DNA of 49,337 bases from Oscillospiraceae bacterium (lineage in GTDB: Bacteria > Bacillota > Clostridia > Oscillospirales > Ruminococcaceae), in assembly GCA_030533325.1 (NCBI GenBank), contig JAUNJJ010000015.1, forward strand, positions 1 to 49,337, written 5' to 3'. The notes under the pieces were generated by a model, which saw only the letters and a list, made by a program, of their open reading frames with translations, made no database searches and was not told the origin of the DNA. Position 1 is the stretch's first letter, and each line of letters starts with the position of its first letter. A program made the position numbers and the translations under genes. Positions 8,240 to 16,859 of the stretch are shown piece after piece.

Positions 8240-9145
8240 ATGAAGAATGGCTCTGGGAAAAAGAAAAAGTCACTTTATAAAACAGAATCACTGGAATGCT
8301 GGCTTATGCTCGCTCCGTTTATGATTTTTTTTATTATTTTTACTGTGGTTCCGGTTGTTATCTCCCTTCCACTCGGATTTACGAACTTTGATATGGTAAA
8401 CTTCCCTGAGTTTGCGGGACTTTCAAATTTTAAAACACTTTTTCTTTCAGACAGAACATTTATTCATTCCATAAAGGTAACTCTGATATTTGCACTGTTT
8501 TCCGGTCCTGTAAGCTATGTACTCTGTTTTCTGCTTGCCTGGCTTATCAATGAACTTCCTTCATGTCTGCGAACTGTTTTTACCCTCATTTTCTATATAC
8601 CGTCCATGGCAGGAGTTTACACAGTCTGGCAGCTCATATTCAGCGGTGACCAGTACGGATATGTAAATGCATTTCTGCTTGATCTTGGAATAATAACATC
8701 GGCGCGTCAGTGGCTTACTGACGCAAACTACATTCTTTTCGTTGTAATTATCGTTCAGCTCTGGATAAGTCTTGGTGCAGGATTCCTTGCCCTCAGAGCC
8801 GGATTTCAGAATATTGATAAAAGTCTTTACGAGGCAGGCGCAATTGAAGGAATAAAAAACCGCTGGCAGGAGCTTTTTTATATAACTGTACCTGCCATGA
8901 AGCCGCAGATGCTTTTTGCAGCGGTTATGCAGATAGTGTCCGCATTTACAGCTGATATTGCAGCAAGAAACCTTGTTGGTTTTCCAAGCACCGATTACGC
9001 GGCACACACAGTAATGACCCATGCGTATGACTACGGCTGGGTAAGATATGAGATGGGTTATTCGTCGGCAATATGTACGGTGCTTTTCATCGTAATGTAT
9101 GCTGTAAACAAACTTATTACCAGAATACTGGCTAAGGGGGATTAG
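8240..9145 (+). CDS. ABC sugar-transporter permease, MalF/UgpA-like
   Basis: An integral membrane permease of 301 residues with six predicted membrane segments. The cytoplasmic EAA loop is YEAGAIEGIKNRWQELFYI, with the conserved G and the following VPAMKP. It would form a heterodimer with the next gene and take substrate from the upstream binding protein. AAAGGAGGTG (8225-8234) fixes the ATG at 8240, rather than the longer in-frame extension that overlaps the upstream gene. No ATP-binding subunit is present in the operon, so an orphan MsmK/UgpC-type ATPase elsewhere is inferred. Confidence 0.92.
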   Translation: MKNGSGKKKKSLYKTESLECWLMLAPFMIFFIIFTVVPVVISLPLGFTNFDMVNFPEFAGLSNFKTLFLSDRTFIHSIKVTLIFALFSGPVSYVLCFLLAWLINELPSCLRTVFTLIFYIPSMAGVYTVWQLIFSGDQYGYVNAFLLDLGIITSARQWLTDANYILFVVIIVQLWISLGAGFLALRAGFQNIDKSLYEAGAIEGIKNRWQELFYITVPAMKPQMLFAAVMQIVSAFTADIAARNLVGFPSTDYAAHTVMTHAYDYGWVRYEMGYSSAICTVLFIVMYAVNKLITRILAKGD

Positions 9146-9149
9146 GTTT

Positions 9150-10022
9150 ATGCCTGAAGAAAAGAAACTTAAGGCCTCCTCCGGAAGAGCCGGTAAAAAG
9201 CATGCCGGAACAGTTATGATATTTATTTTCCTGCTTGTTCTGGGAATATTCATGATACTTCCTGTGTATCTGGCTGTGGTTATGTCACTTAAACCGTCAC
9301 AGGAATGGTTTATTTTTCCGCCTAAGCTCTATGCTATGGACCCGACACTTGACAATTTTCGTGATATGTTCAGATCCGCTGACAGACTGTGGGTGCCGTT
9401 CTCGCGCTATGTGGCAAACAGTGTTCTGGTAACTGTCTCAGTCACTCTTGCACAGTGCTTCACAGCCTCCATGGCGGCCTTTGTTCTTGCAAAAGGAAAA
9501 TTCCGCGGAAGTAAATTTCTAAACTCCGTGATAGTTGTTTCTCTGCTTTACCAGAGCAATGTTATCTACATAGTTCAGTACATGGTGATTTCAAAACTTG
9601 GTATGATAGATACTTATCTTGCCCTTATTCTTCCGAATATAGCAACCCCTGTGGGCGTGTTCCTTATGAGACAGTCCATTAGTCAGATACCTGATGCCGT
9701 TATAGAGGCGGCAAAGGTAGACGGCGCAGGTATGTTCCGCATATGCTGGGAGGTTGTTATGCCTAATCAGAAACCGGCACTGATGACGCTTGTAATTTTT
9801 GCCTTTCAGGCAGCCTGGAATATCCAGTCAAATACCTATGTGTTTGATGAATCCCTTAAAACTCTTCCAACAGCTGTGGCACAGGCGGCAGCTTCAGGAA
9901 TTGCACGTCAGGGTGTTGCAATGGCAGCGGCAGTATTCATGCTGATACCGCCTGTAATTGTCTTTATGGCAGCACAGAAAAATGTTATCGAAACTATGGC
10001 TCATTCGGGAATAAAAGACTAA
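9150..10022 (+). CDS. ABC sugar-transporter permease, MalG/UgpE-like
   Basis: A second permease of the first pair, 290 residues with six membrane segments. The EAA loop reads IEAAKVDGAGMFRICWEVV followed by MPNQKP. It starts four bases after the previous stop, with AAGGGGG as ribosome site. The periplasmic-side loop after the first membrane segment (KPSQEWFIFPPKL) is typical of MalG-type subunits. The substrate is unknown. Confidence 0.92.
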   Translation: MPEEKKLKASSGRAGKKHAGTVMIFIFLLVLGIFMILPVYLAVVMSLKPSQEWFIFPPKLYAMDPTLDNFRDMFRSADRLWVPFSRYVANSVLVTVSVTLAQCFTASMAAFVLAKGKFRGSKFLNSVIVVSLLYQSNVIYIVQYMVISKLGMIDTYLALILPNIATPVGVFLMRQSISQIPDAVIEAAKVDGAGMFRICWEVVMPNQKPALMTLVIFAFQAAWNIQSNTYVFDESLKTLPTAVAQAAASGIARQGVAMAAAVFMLIPPVIVFMAAQKNVIETMAHSGIKD

Positions 10023-10029
10023 AGAAAGG

Positions 10030-11544
10030 ATGAAAGCGGTGCGCTGGTTTAAAAATTCAATATCGTTAATAGCTGCATTACTTGTTTTTACTTCAGCACC
10101 GCATGTGTCGGCCCGAAGAACAGATGATACATACAACTATGACAGATGGGGTGAGGCAATTCCCTCACGTGCCGGATATACTGCAGCTGAAAGTATTTCG
10201 GGAAGAGATCTGGGAGTATCTGATTTTGCAGGTATATCAGATATTTTCCTTGCTTCTGACGGAAGTTTTTTTATATGTGACAGCGGAAACGGACGTATAG
10301 TGGTAACAGACAGTGAATTTGAAAAAAAGGCAAAAATAATAGACGAAATTAATTATAAAGACCAGAAGCTCAGTCTTGAGAATCCCGGTGGCATATATGT
10401 ATCAGATGAAGGGATCCTCTATATAGCGGATACAGGTAACTCCCGTGTGATAAGATGTGACCTTGAAGGAAATGCCGACCTTGTCATAGAGAAACCTGAT
10501 TCAGTTCAGTATACCGCAGTAACATTTGTTCCTCAGAGAGTACTTGCGGACAAGGCAGGATTTATATATGTAGTCGATGGAAATATAACAGGCGGTGCAG
10601 TGCTTTTTGACAGTGAAGGTAATTTTTCCGGATACTACGGAGCTAACAGGGTTCAGCAGACCGGAGAGGTTCTCAGAAATTATTTCTGGAAGTTCCTTGC
10701 CGGAGATGAGATGAGAAAGTACATGACAAATGCGGTTCCGTCAGCGATAAGCAGCTTTGACAATGACGAAAAGGGATTTATCTACACCTGCAGCAGTTCA
10801 CTTTCCCAGGATATAGATATGATAAAGAAGGTAAATGCCGCCGGATATAACCTGTTTGCTGACATGGAAACTGATTTCGGGGACAGACCGACTGCTGACT
10901 ACAGTGAATATCCGCAGAATTCCTATGTTGATATTGACGTAAGTCCTACCGGACTTATAAACTGTCTCGACTATACAAACGGAAGAATCTTTCAGTATGA
11001 TGAAGAATGCAATCTTCTCTTTATTTTCGGAGGAAAGGGTTATCAGCTCGGGACATTCAGACAGGTTTCGGCTGTGGAATCTTCAGAAGACTGTTTATAT
11101 GTAGCGGATTCTCAGAAGAATACAGTAACTGTATTTGAAGAGACGAAATTCGGCAGAACTGTTCATCATGCAACAGAACTATATAATGCCGGATACTATG
11201 ACGAGGCTCTTGAACCGTGGTTTGACGTGCTTGAACAGGACGGAAACTACAGAATGGCCCATAAAGGCATTGCCAGTGCGTACATCAACCAGGGCAGATA
11301 CAGAGAGGCTATGAAGTATGCGAAACTTGCTGATTCGCAGTGGCGTTATGACCGTGCCTTTGAGGGCTGGAGGGAAGAGTTTGTAAGTACACATCTTACG
11401 GAACTGATACTTGCTGCTGCAGCACTGATTCTGATTACTGTGTTTGCAGGAAGATATCTCAGGAAAAAATCCTCCTGTTCCGGGAAGACTGTAACGGAAA
11501 CTGCTGCAAATGAAAGCAATGCGGAAGGAGATGAAGCAAAATGA
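10030..11544 (+). CDS. NHL-repeat/TPR protein with signal peptide and C-terminal membrane anchor
   Basis: An exported protein of about 500 residues. A signal peptide precedes SARR. NHL-type beta-propeller blades follow (about residues 60-370), visible as repeated segments such as GSFFICDSGNGRIV, GILYIADTGNSRVI and DCLYVADSQKNTV. TPR-like helices come after (about 380-450: AGYYDEALEPW, QGRYREAMKYAKLA), then one membrane helix and a short basic tail. The likely role is an extracellular assembly or binding platform beside the transporter. GTG 10039 is an alternative start because AAAGG sits nine bases before it, whereas ATG 10030 directly abuts that site. Homologous neighbours (YIP1, DUF5696, paired permeases) recur in Firmicutes clusters as I recall them, function unassigned. 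Confidence 0.8.
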   Translation: MKAVRWFKNSISLIAALLVFTSAPHVSARRTDDTYNYDRWGEAIPSRAGYTAAESISGRDLGVSDFAGISDIFLASDGSFFICDSGNGRIVVTDSEFEKKAKIIDEINYKDQKLSLENPGGIYVSDEGILYIADTGNSRVIRCDLEGNADLVIEKPDSVQYTAVTFVPQRVLADKAGFIYVVDGNITGGAVLFDSEGNFSGYYGANRVQQTGEVLRNYFWKFLAGDEMRKYMTNAVPSAISSFDNDEKGFIYTCSSSLSQDIDMIKKVNAAGYNLFADMETDFGDRPTADYSEYPQNSYVDIDVSPTGLINCLDYTNGRIFQYDEECNLLFIFGGKGYQLGTFRQVSAVESSEDCLYVADSQKNTVTVFEETKFGRTVHHATELYNAGYYDEALEPWFDVLEQDGNYRMAHKGIASAYINQGRYREAMKYAKLADSQWRYDRAFEGWREEFVSTHLTELILAAAALILITVFAGRYLRKKSSCSGKTVTETAANESNAEGDEAK

Positions 11545-12170
11545 TGGATCTGTCGGAAAAACAGTGGGTTAAGCACGCTGTTTTACATCCTTTTGAAGGA
11601 TTTGAGGATATGCGCTGGAAAAAATCCGGTTCACTCCGGATATCGTTTTTTATTGTTCTGCTGTTTTTTATCGGAACTGTAGTAAACGACAGACTGTATG
11701 CATTTCAGTTTCATAATTCCTATGACAAACTTTTTAACATAGTCCCTTATTTTGTAAAAAGTATTGTTCTGTTTGCGGCGTGGGTTATCGGAAACTGGTC
11801 TGTATGCACTCTTCTTGACGGAGAGGGGACACTTAAACGAATCTGCATATTCAGTGCATATTCAATAATACCGTATGTTGCCTCGCTTTTTTTTACTGCT
11901 TTTCTGTCGCATTTTCTGATTGCCGATGAAGGTGTTTTTATTTTTTGCCTGCACTATGCCGGAATTATCTGGACAGGTGTGCTGCTGTTTAATGCAGTAA
12001 AGACAGTTCATCAGTATTCATTTATGAAGACAGTATCTGCTGTCGTTCTTACTCTGGCAGCCATGCTTATAATGATGTTTCTCCTTGTGCTGGTAATGTC
12101 GCTGTTTCAGAAGGCCGGACTGTTTATTTATTCGATTTATACTGAACTTCAGTACAGATTCAGAGTTTAA
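11541..12170 (+). CDS. YIP1-family membrane protein
   Basis: A polytopic membrane protein of 209 residues. Five or so hydrophobic segments occur (for example FIVLLFFIGTVV, IVLFAAWVIGNW, YVASLFFTAFL, GVLLFNAV, LIMMFLLVLVM). The N-terminal HPFEGFEDMRWKKSGS and the central NWSVCTLLDGEGTLKRICIFSAYSIIPY are hallmarks of bacterial YIP1 proteins. It overlaps the upstream stop by four bases and has GGAAGGAG as ribosome site, so it is co-translated with the NHL protein. Its molecular role is unknown. Confidence 0.85.
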   Translation: MMDLSEKQWVKHAVLHPFEGFEDMRWKKSGSLRISFFIVLLFFIGTVVNDRLYAFQFHNSYDKLFNIVPYFVKSIVLFAAWVIGNWSVCTLLDGEGTLKRICIFSAYSIIPYVASLFFTAFLSHFLIADEGVFIFCLHYAGIIWTGVLLFNAVKTVHQYSFMKTVSAVVLTLAAMLIMMFLLVLVMSLFQKAGLFIYSIYTELQYRFRV

Positions 12171-12185
12171 AGAGGCGGTGGATAA

Positions 12186-14441
12186 ATGAGAAACAGATTT
12201 ACACGTATAATTGCCGGTTTTACCGCTGGCGTTGTTCTTTCAGTTTCATCATTCTGCATTTACGCTGAAGATACGGAAGAAAATGATACAGATTCCGGCA
12301 CGTCCTATACCATGCGTACTGAAAATGAAGTTCTCAGAACGATGAAAAAAGCCTGCGAGAATGCAAGTTTCGTTCTCTATTATTCTGAGGAAGAGGACCT
12401 TATAGCACTTGAATGCAAAAAAAACGGATATGTATGGTGGTCATCCCCGGTAAATGCCGAGGCCGATACAATTGCGAAGGGCAATGTGAAAAAGGAACTT
12501 GAATCATCTCTCATTGTAGTTTACGGTGAGCCTGAAAAACGAACCGGTTCTACTTTACGGTCAGCCCGTAACGGTAAAATGAAATATAAAGTAACCGGAA
12601 ACACACTGGAGATAACCTATCGTTTCCCGTCAGCCGGTTTTGTTATTCCGGTACAGTATACTCTTGATGAGGATTCTCTCCGTGTGCACGCAGATACCTC
12701 TGAATTTAAGGAGAACAAGAGAGAAGAAGGCGAAAACATGGTTCTCCTCGAACTTTCGGTTCTTCCGAATATGCTTACTGCCGGCAGTATGGAGAACGGG
12801 TATTACATAATTCCGGATGGAAGCGGGGCAGTTATAAACTTTAACAACGGAAAGACGGATTCACGTTCATACTCATCAAAGGTTTACGGAAACGATATAA
12901 CAGCGGTTCCCCTTTACAAACCGGAAAACACTGAAAAAGTTTATCTTCCTGTGTATGCCTCGGTTAAGGAAACCGGCAACGGAATGCTTGCGGTTATCCA
13001 TGAAGGAGACGAAAATGTACTGATACAGTCGAGTGTAAGCGGACTTTCAAAGAGCAGCTACAACACATGCAGCTCAAGGTTTATTCTAAGAAATACAGAT
13101 ACATACTATATGAACAGCGAACCGCTTACAGTTTTTGAAGACGGAGAAATCGGAGTTCCTTCACTCGAGATAAGATTCTATCCTCTCTGTGAGAAGGAAC
13201 TTGACTATACAGATGTTGCAGAAGTTTACCGTCAGTATCTCATTGACGAAAAAAATCTGACTCAGACTGAAAACACCCTTCCTCTCAGTATCAGCCTTTA
13301 CGGCGGGGTTCAGAAAAAGGAACCTTTTCTTGGCATTCCGGTTACAAGGAAAAAAGCTGTTACCTCATTTGAACAGGCTAAGTCCATAGTATCCGGTCTT
13401 AAGGAAAACGGTGCTGACAGTATGGTGGTCACGCTTGAAAACTGGACTGATGACGGTATTGAAGGAAAGGCTGACTACAAGGCGAAACCTTCATCTGTGC
13501 TGGGAACTTCCGGTGAATTCAGGGATATGGTAAAATATTTTGATGATAACGGGATAGGATTTTATCCTGTTGTGAACAATACAACATTTAACTCCGGAAA
13601 TGGTTACTACGCTTTCAGTGACACAGCCATGAGAGCGTCGGGGCAGTATTCGAAACAGATAAGCTACACCCTGGCATACGGAACAAAGGACGGCATGAAA
13701 AAAGCTGTTTCTCTGCTTTCGCCGTCTGTATACAGCGGTTTGTTCAGTAAGATATCATCGGGATACTCAAAAGCCGGACTTTCCGGCATATGTCCCGGAG
13801 ACCTCAGCTCCGTTCTCTGCGGTGATTACGGGAAAAAACATATCGAAAGATGTGATACAGCTGAATTTATAGAGGAAGGAATGGCTGGATTTAAAGAAAA
13901 AATCGGTTCGGTTCTTACATCTGAGGCAAACTCCTATGTGTTTGAATTTACAGATTATATCTCAGAAGTTCCTCTGTGTTCAGGAGGATATGATATTTTT
14001 GATGAGGATATTCCGTTTTACCAGCTTGTTCTTCACGGACTTATACCATATTCCTCGACTGCTGTAAACGGAGCGGAAAATCCGGAAGAGCTGATTCTGA
14101 AGGCAGCGGCAGCAGGCAGTGGTATACATTTTGATATGGTCGGTGAGGAAATCAGCATACTCAAGGATACTGAATATGACATATACTTTTATGCTGACAG
14201 CGACGCGTGGACGAAAAAAGCTGCAGCAGGATACAGATTTATAAGAGATGTTCTCTCCGGTACAGAAGATGAATATATTACAGAGTATTCACAAAAGGGA
14301 GAAATCATAGAAACCGAATACAGTAACGGGACTGTTGTTACTGTAAATCTTAAAGAAGAGACGGCACAGGTCAGTGAAAAAACTTATGTTCTCAGTGATT
14401 ATCTGAATTCAGACGGAGGAGCGGGTAATGATGAAGAATAA
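12186..14441 (+). CDS. Secreted DUF5696-type protein
   Basis: An exported protein of 751 residues with a clear signal peptide (cleavage near IYAED). After a beta-rich N-terminal half (residues about 40-360, including NGYYIIPDGSGAVINFNNG and the RSYSS motif) comes an alpha/beta, possibly barrel-like half (about 375-700). The latter has ADSMVVTLENWTDDG, GIGFYPVVNNTTF and ICPGDLSSVLCGDYG. This combination, together with YIP1 and NHL neighbours, fits DUF5696 proteins. A carbohydrate-active or carbohydrate-binding role is plausible from the layout, but catalytic residues cannot be assigned. AGAGGCGGTGG is the ribosome site; the 3' end overlaps the next gene by 14 bases. Confidence 0.75.
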   Translation: MRNRFTRIIAGFTAGVVLSVSSFCIYAEDTEENDTDSGTSYTMRTENEVLRTMKKACENASFVLYYSEEEDLIALECKKNGYVWWSSPVNAEADTIAKGNVKKELESSLIVVYGEPEKRTGSTLRSARNGKMKYKVTGNTLEITYRFPSAGFVIPVQYTLDEDSLRVHADTSEFKENKREEGENMVLLELSVLPNMLTAGSMENGYYIIPDGSGAVINFNNGKTDSRSYSSKVYGNDITAVPLYKPENTEKVYLPVYASVKETGNGMLAVIHEGDENVLIQSSVSGLSKSSYNTCSSRFILRNTDTYYMNSEPLTVFEDGEIGVPSLEIRFYPLCEKELDYTDVAEVYRQYLIDEKNLTQTENTLPLSISLYGGVQKKEPFLGIPVTRKKAVTSFEQAKSIVSGLKENGADSMVVTLENWTDDGIEGKADYKAKPSSVLGTSGEFRDMVKYFDDNGIGFYPVVNNTTFNSGNGYYAFSDTAMRASGQYSKQISYTLAYGTKDGMKKAVSLLSPSVYSGLFSKISSGYSKAGLSGICPGDLSSVLCGDYGKKHIERCDTAEFIEEGMAGFKEKIGSVLTSEANSYVFEFTDYISEVPLCSGGYDIFDEDIPFYQLVLHGLIPYSSTAVNGAENPEELILKAAAAGSGIHFDMVGEEISILKDTEYDIYFYADSDAWTKKAAAGYRFIRDVLSGTEDEYITEYSQKGEIIETEYSNGTVVTVNLKEETAQVSEKTYVLSDYLNSDGGAGNDEE

Positions 14442-15345
14442 AAAAACCAGGAAAAAAATGTCCTATGAAAAGCAGAAAAGTCTGTACGGTTACGGCTTTA
14501 TCGGACTCTGGATGATTGGAACACTTGTATTTTTTATCATTCCGCTTTTTGAATCCCTTCTCTACTCATTTCAGAACGTCAATCCTCAGTCGGGCGGTAT
14601 GAAGGGGGACTGGGTTGGCTTTTCCAATTACATAACTGCATTTGCCAGAGATCCGCACTACCGCACATATCTTTTTGATGTTACAGCAGATATGCTCAGG
14701 ACAACCCCGATAATACTTATATTCTCTCTGTTTTCAGCTGTCCTTATAAATCAGAGATTCAAAGGAAGAGCCTTTGTCCGTGCGGTATTTTTTCTGCCTG
14801 TAATTGTTGCGTCCGGTCCGGTTTATTCTGTCATTACCGGTGATATGAGTACAAGCGGGGCAGAGGGAGCAGCTCAGTTTTCAACGGTTTTTGAAACCGA
14901 TATGGTAACTGAACTGCTTGAATTCACAGGGATATACGGACTTAGTCAGACACTTACGGAGACCATAAAACACACTATCGACAGTATATTTGCTATCGTA
15001 TGGAAATCGGGCGTTCAGATTCTTGTATTTCTTGCAGCACTGCAGAACATACCTCCTTCGGCAAGAGAGGCAGCCCAGCTTGAAGGTGCGACTTCATGGG
15101 AGTATTTCTGGAAGATTACCTTTCCGTATGTGAGTCCTGTGATTCTTGCAAATCTTATTTTTACTGTAGTCGACTCATTTACAGACTCCGGCAATAAGGT
15201 CATGGGCAGAATTATCGCTATGCAGAACGACTGGAAATACGGTGTTGCAGCGGCTATGGTATGGTCTTATTTTGTTATAGTAATGATAATAATAGGCATA
15301 CTCTTCCTTATTGCAGGAAAGCATATTTACTATGAAGTTGAATAG
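14428..15345 (+). CDS. ABC sugar-transporter permease, second pair, MalF/LplB-like
   Basis: A 305-residue permease with six membrane segments and the EAA loop REAAQLEGATSWEYFWKIT followed by FPYVSP. It has an unusually long extracytoplasmic loop (about residues 140-180) between membrane segments. GGAGGA precedes the ATG and the gene overlaps the DUF5696 frame, so it belongs to the same operon. It is the first subunit of the second permease pair. Either the binding protein is shared by two different channels, or the two pairs act on related substrates. Confidence 0.9.
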   Translation: MMKNKKTRKKMSYEKQKSLYGYGFIGLWMIGTLVFFIIPLFESLLYSFQNVNPQSGGMKGDWVGFSNYITAFARDPHYRTYLFDVTADMLRTTPIILIFSLFSAVLINQRFKGRAFVRAVFFLPVIVASGPVYSVITGDMSTSGAEGAAQFSTVFETDMVTELLEFTGIYGLSQTLTETIKHTIDSIFAIVWKSGVQILVFLAALQNIPPSAREAAQLEGATSWEYFWKITFPYVSPVILANLIFTVVDSFTDSGNKVMGRIIAMQNDWKYGVAAAMVWSYFVIVMIIIGILFLIAGKHIYYEVE

Positions 15346-15369
15346 TCTTTTTATCGGAAAGGAAAAATC

Positions 15370-16341
15370 ATGACCCGTAAAGAACAAAAGGCTGCTGTTC
15401 GTGCAAGACAGCAAAAACACCTTTCACTTATGTCAAAAGAACAGATTTCATATGTGAAACGGAAAAAGGCAGTGGAAATGATATGGCGTATTTTCAGATT
15501 CCTCATTATTTCAGGCCTCTGTTTTGTTATTCTTTATCCGCTTCTGTTTATGATAAGCTGTGCATTCAGGGACAAAAACGATATGAATGACCCTACGGTT
15601 ATGTGGATACCGCGTCATTTAACGCTCGATGTTATGAAAGAAACAGCTTCAGCAATGAAACTCGGAAAAACTCTTGTAAATACACTTGTTATAAATATCG
15701 GATGCTCATTTTTTCAGGTAATTTCTTCAGCAGTTACCGGATATGGATTTGCCCGTTTCAGATTTAAGGGGAAAAATATTCTTTTCGGAATAGTAATCCT
15801 TATGATACTTGTTCCGCCTCAGGTTATTCTTCTGCCGCAGTATGATCTTTTTAACTCGCTTGGCATGATAAATACCCCATGGACTATGTATCTTCCGGCG
15901 ATGACAGCCAACGGAATCAAATCCGGCATAATGATATTCATATTCCGACAGTTTTTCCGCGGCCTTCCGCGTGAACTTGAAGATGCAGCCTGCCTTGACG
16001 GATGCGGACCGTTCAGAACATTTGTGGAGATAATGGCTCCGAATGCACTCTCATCATTTCTCACAGTTTTTCTGTTCGCAGTGGTGTGGTACTGGAACGA
16101 TTACTATGTATGCAATTCATTTTTCAGCAGCAACCAGACACTTGCCCTTACCATAAAAAACATTCAGCCGGTTCTCAATGCAGCTCTTTTCAACGACGCA
16201 AGTCTGAGAGTGTCTGCAAGAGAATACGTTGTATGGACCCAGGCTGCCTGTCTTATTTCAATATCGCCTATGCTGATTATGTATGTATTTCTTCAGAAAT
16301 ATTTTACAGAGGGAATAGAGCGCTCCGGACTTGTGGGATAG
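15370..16341 (+). CDS. ABC sugar-transporter permease, second pair, MalG/LplC-like
   Basis: A 323-residue permease. A basic N-terminal tail of about 45 residues (TRKEQKAAVRARQQKH) precedes the first membrane segment and is longer than usual. The EAA loop is EDAACLDGCGPFRTFVEIM followed by APNALSS. The FAVVWYWNDYY segment near the end is typical of MalG-type subunits. GGAAAGGA precedes the ATG. It is the last gene of the operon; no strong terminator is visible in the following 70 bases. Confidence 0.9.
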   Translation: MTRKEQKAAVRARQQKHLSLMSKEQISYVKRKKAVEMIWRIFRFLIISGLCFVILYPLLFMISCAFRDKNDMNDPTVMWIPRHLTLDVMKETASAMKLGKTLVNTLVINIGCSFFQVISSAVTGYGFARFRFKGKNILFGIVILMILVPPQVILLPQYDLFNSLGMINTPWTMYLPAMTANGIKSGIMIFIFRQFFRGLPRELEDAACLDGCGPFRTFVEIMAPNALSSFLTVFLFAVVWYWNDYYVCNSFFSSNQTLALTIKNIQPVLNAALFNDASLRVSAREYVVWTQAACLISISPMLIMYVFLQKYFTEGIERSGLVG

Positions 16342-16412
16342 CTTTTTTTGCCAATAATGCACTAAATCAAATCACTTAATTTGTGAGTTTAAATAAAATT
16401 TTATGATTGAGG

Positions 16413-16441
16413 TTTACAAATCATATCTGATGTGTTAATAT
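16413..16441 (+). promoter_or_regulatory. Promoter of the 65-residue protein gene
   Basis: TTTACA (16413-16418), a 17-base spacer and TAATAT (16436-16441). It lies about 65 bases before the start codon, giving a leader of roughly 60 bases. Confidence 0.65.
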
Positions 16442-16507
16442 TACTGTTATCGGAAACGATATTTATTGTTTAGGAGATTTTGAAAAAAAGAAAGAGGGGA
16501 ATTAACA

Positions 16508-16705
16508 ATGAGAAAGGTTATGACAGTTTTATCAGTCATATTTGGCGTGCTTACATTTGCAGCAATTGCATACGCAGGACATGAGGAAAGTGATTTTAAC
16601 GTTGCTTATGCCTGTGTTCCGGCTCTTTTCTGCATAATGACGGCTATTGCCGGTGACAGGGTCGATGAACAGCACCTTGACATTGACGATGCTGATTTTT
16701 TCTGA
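16508..16705 (+). CDS. Small two-helix membrane protein of unknown function
   Basis: A 65-residue product with two hydrophobic segments (about residues 4-23 and 33-49) and a strongly acidic C-terminal tail (DEQHLDIDDADFF). It has its own promoter, a GAGGGG ribosome site seven to eight bases before the ATG, and a clear terminator behind it, so it is a real single-gene unit. The first helix ends in AYAG and could also be read as a signal peptide. No family recognised. Confidence 0.75.
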   Translation: MRKVMTVLSVIFGVLTFAAIAYAGHEESDFNVAYACVPALFCIMTAIAGDRVDEQHLDIDDADFF

Positions 16706-16735
16706 TAACGCAGATATGATTATTTACTGATTTTC

Positions 16736-16774
16736 ACACCACAGATCCGTAGAGGTTGTCTGTGGTGTTTTTTT
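16736..16774 (+). terminator. Rho-independent terminator after the 65-residue gene
   Basis: ACACCACAGA (16736-16745) pairs perfectly with TCTGTGGTGT (16759-16768), followed by a T-run. Confidence 0.9.
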
Positions 16775-16806
16775 GCATTGCTGCTGTTTTACTTTCACTG
16801 TACACC

Positions 16807-16835
16807 TTGTAAACATCACAGGAAAATGGTATAAT
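16807..16835 (+). promoter_or_regulatory. Promoter of the decarboxylase-like gene and holB-ricT
   Basis: TTGTAA (16807-16812), a 17-base spacer and TATAAT (16830-16835). Transcription would start near 16842, which rules out the longer in-frame start at 16773. Confidence 0.75.
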
Positions 16836-16859
16836 AAAATAGCGAACGCAAAAAAGAAT

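Noticed and set aside
8561..9253. 230-codon open frame on the minus strand
   Set aside because: It lies opposite a clear permease gene, its protein is Cys/His-rich nonsense with no motif, and it has no ribosome site.
16002..16379. 125-codon open frame on plus running past the permease stop
   Set aside because: Overlaps a well-supported permease gene in another frame and has no conserved features.
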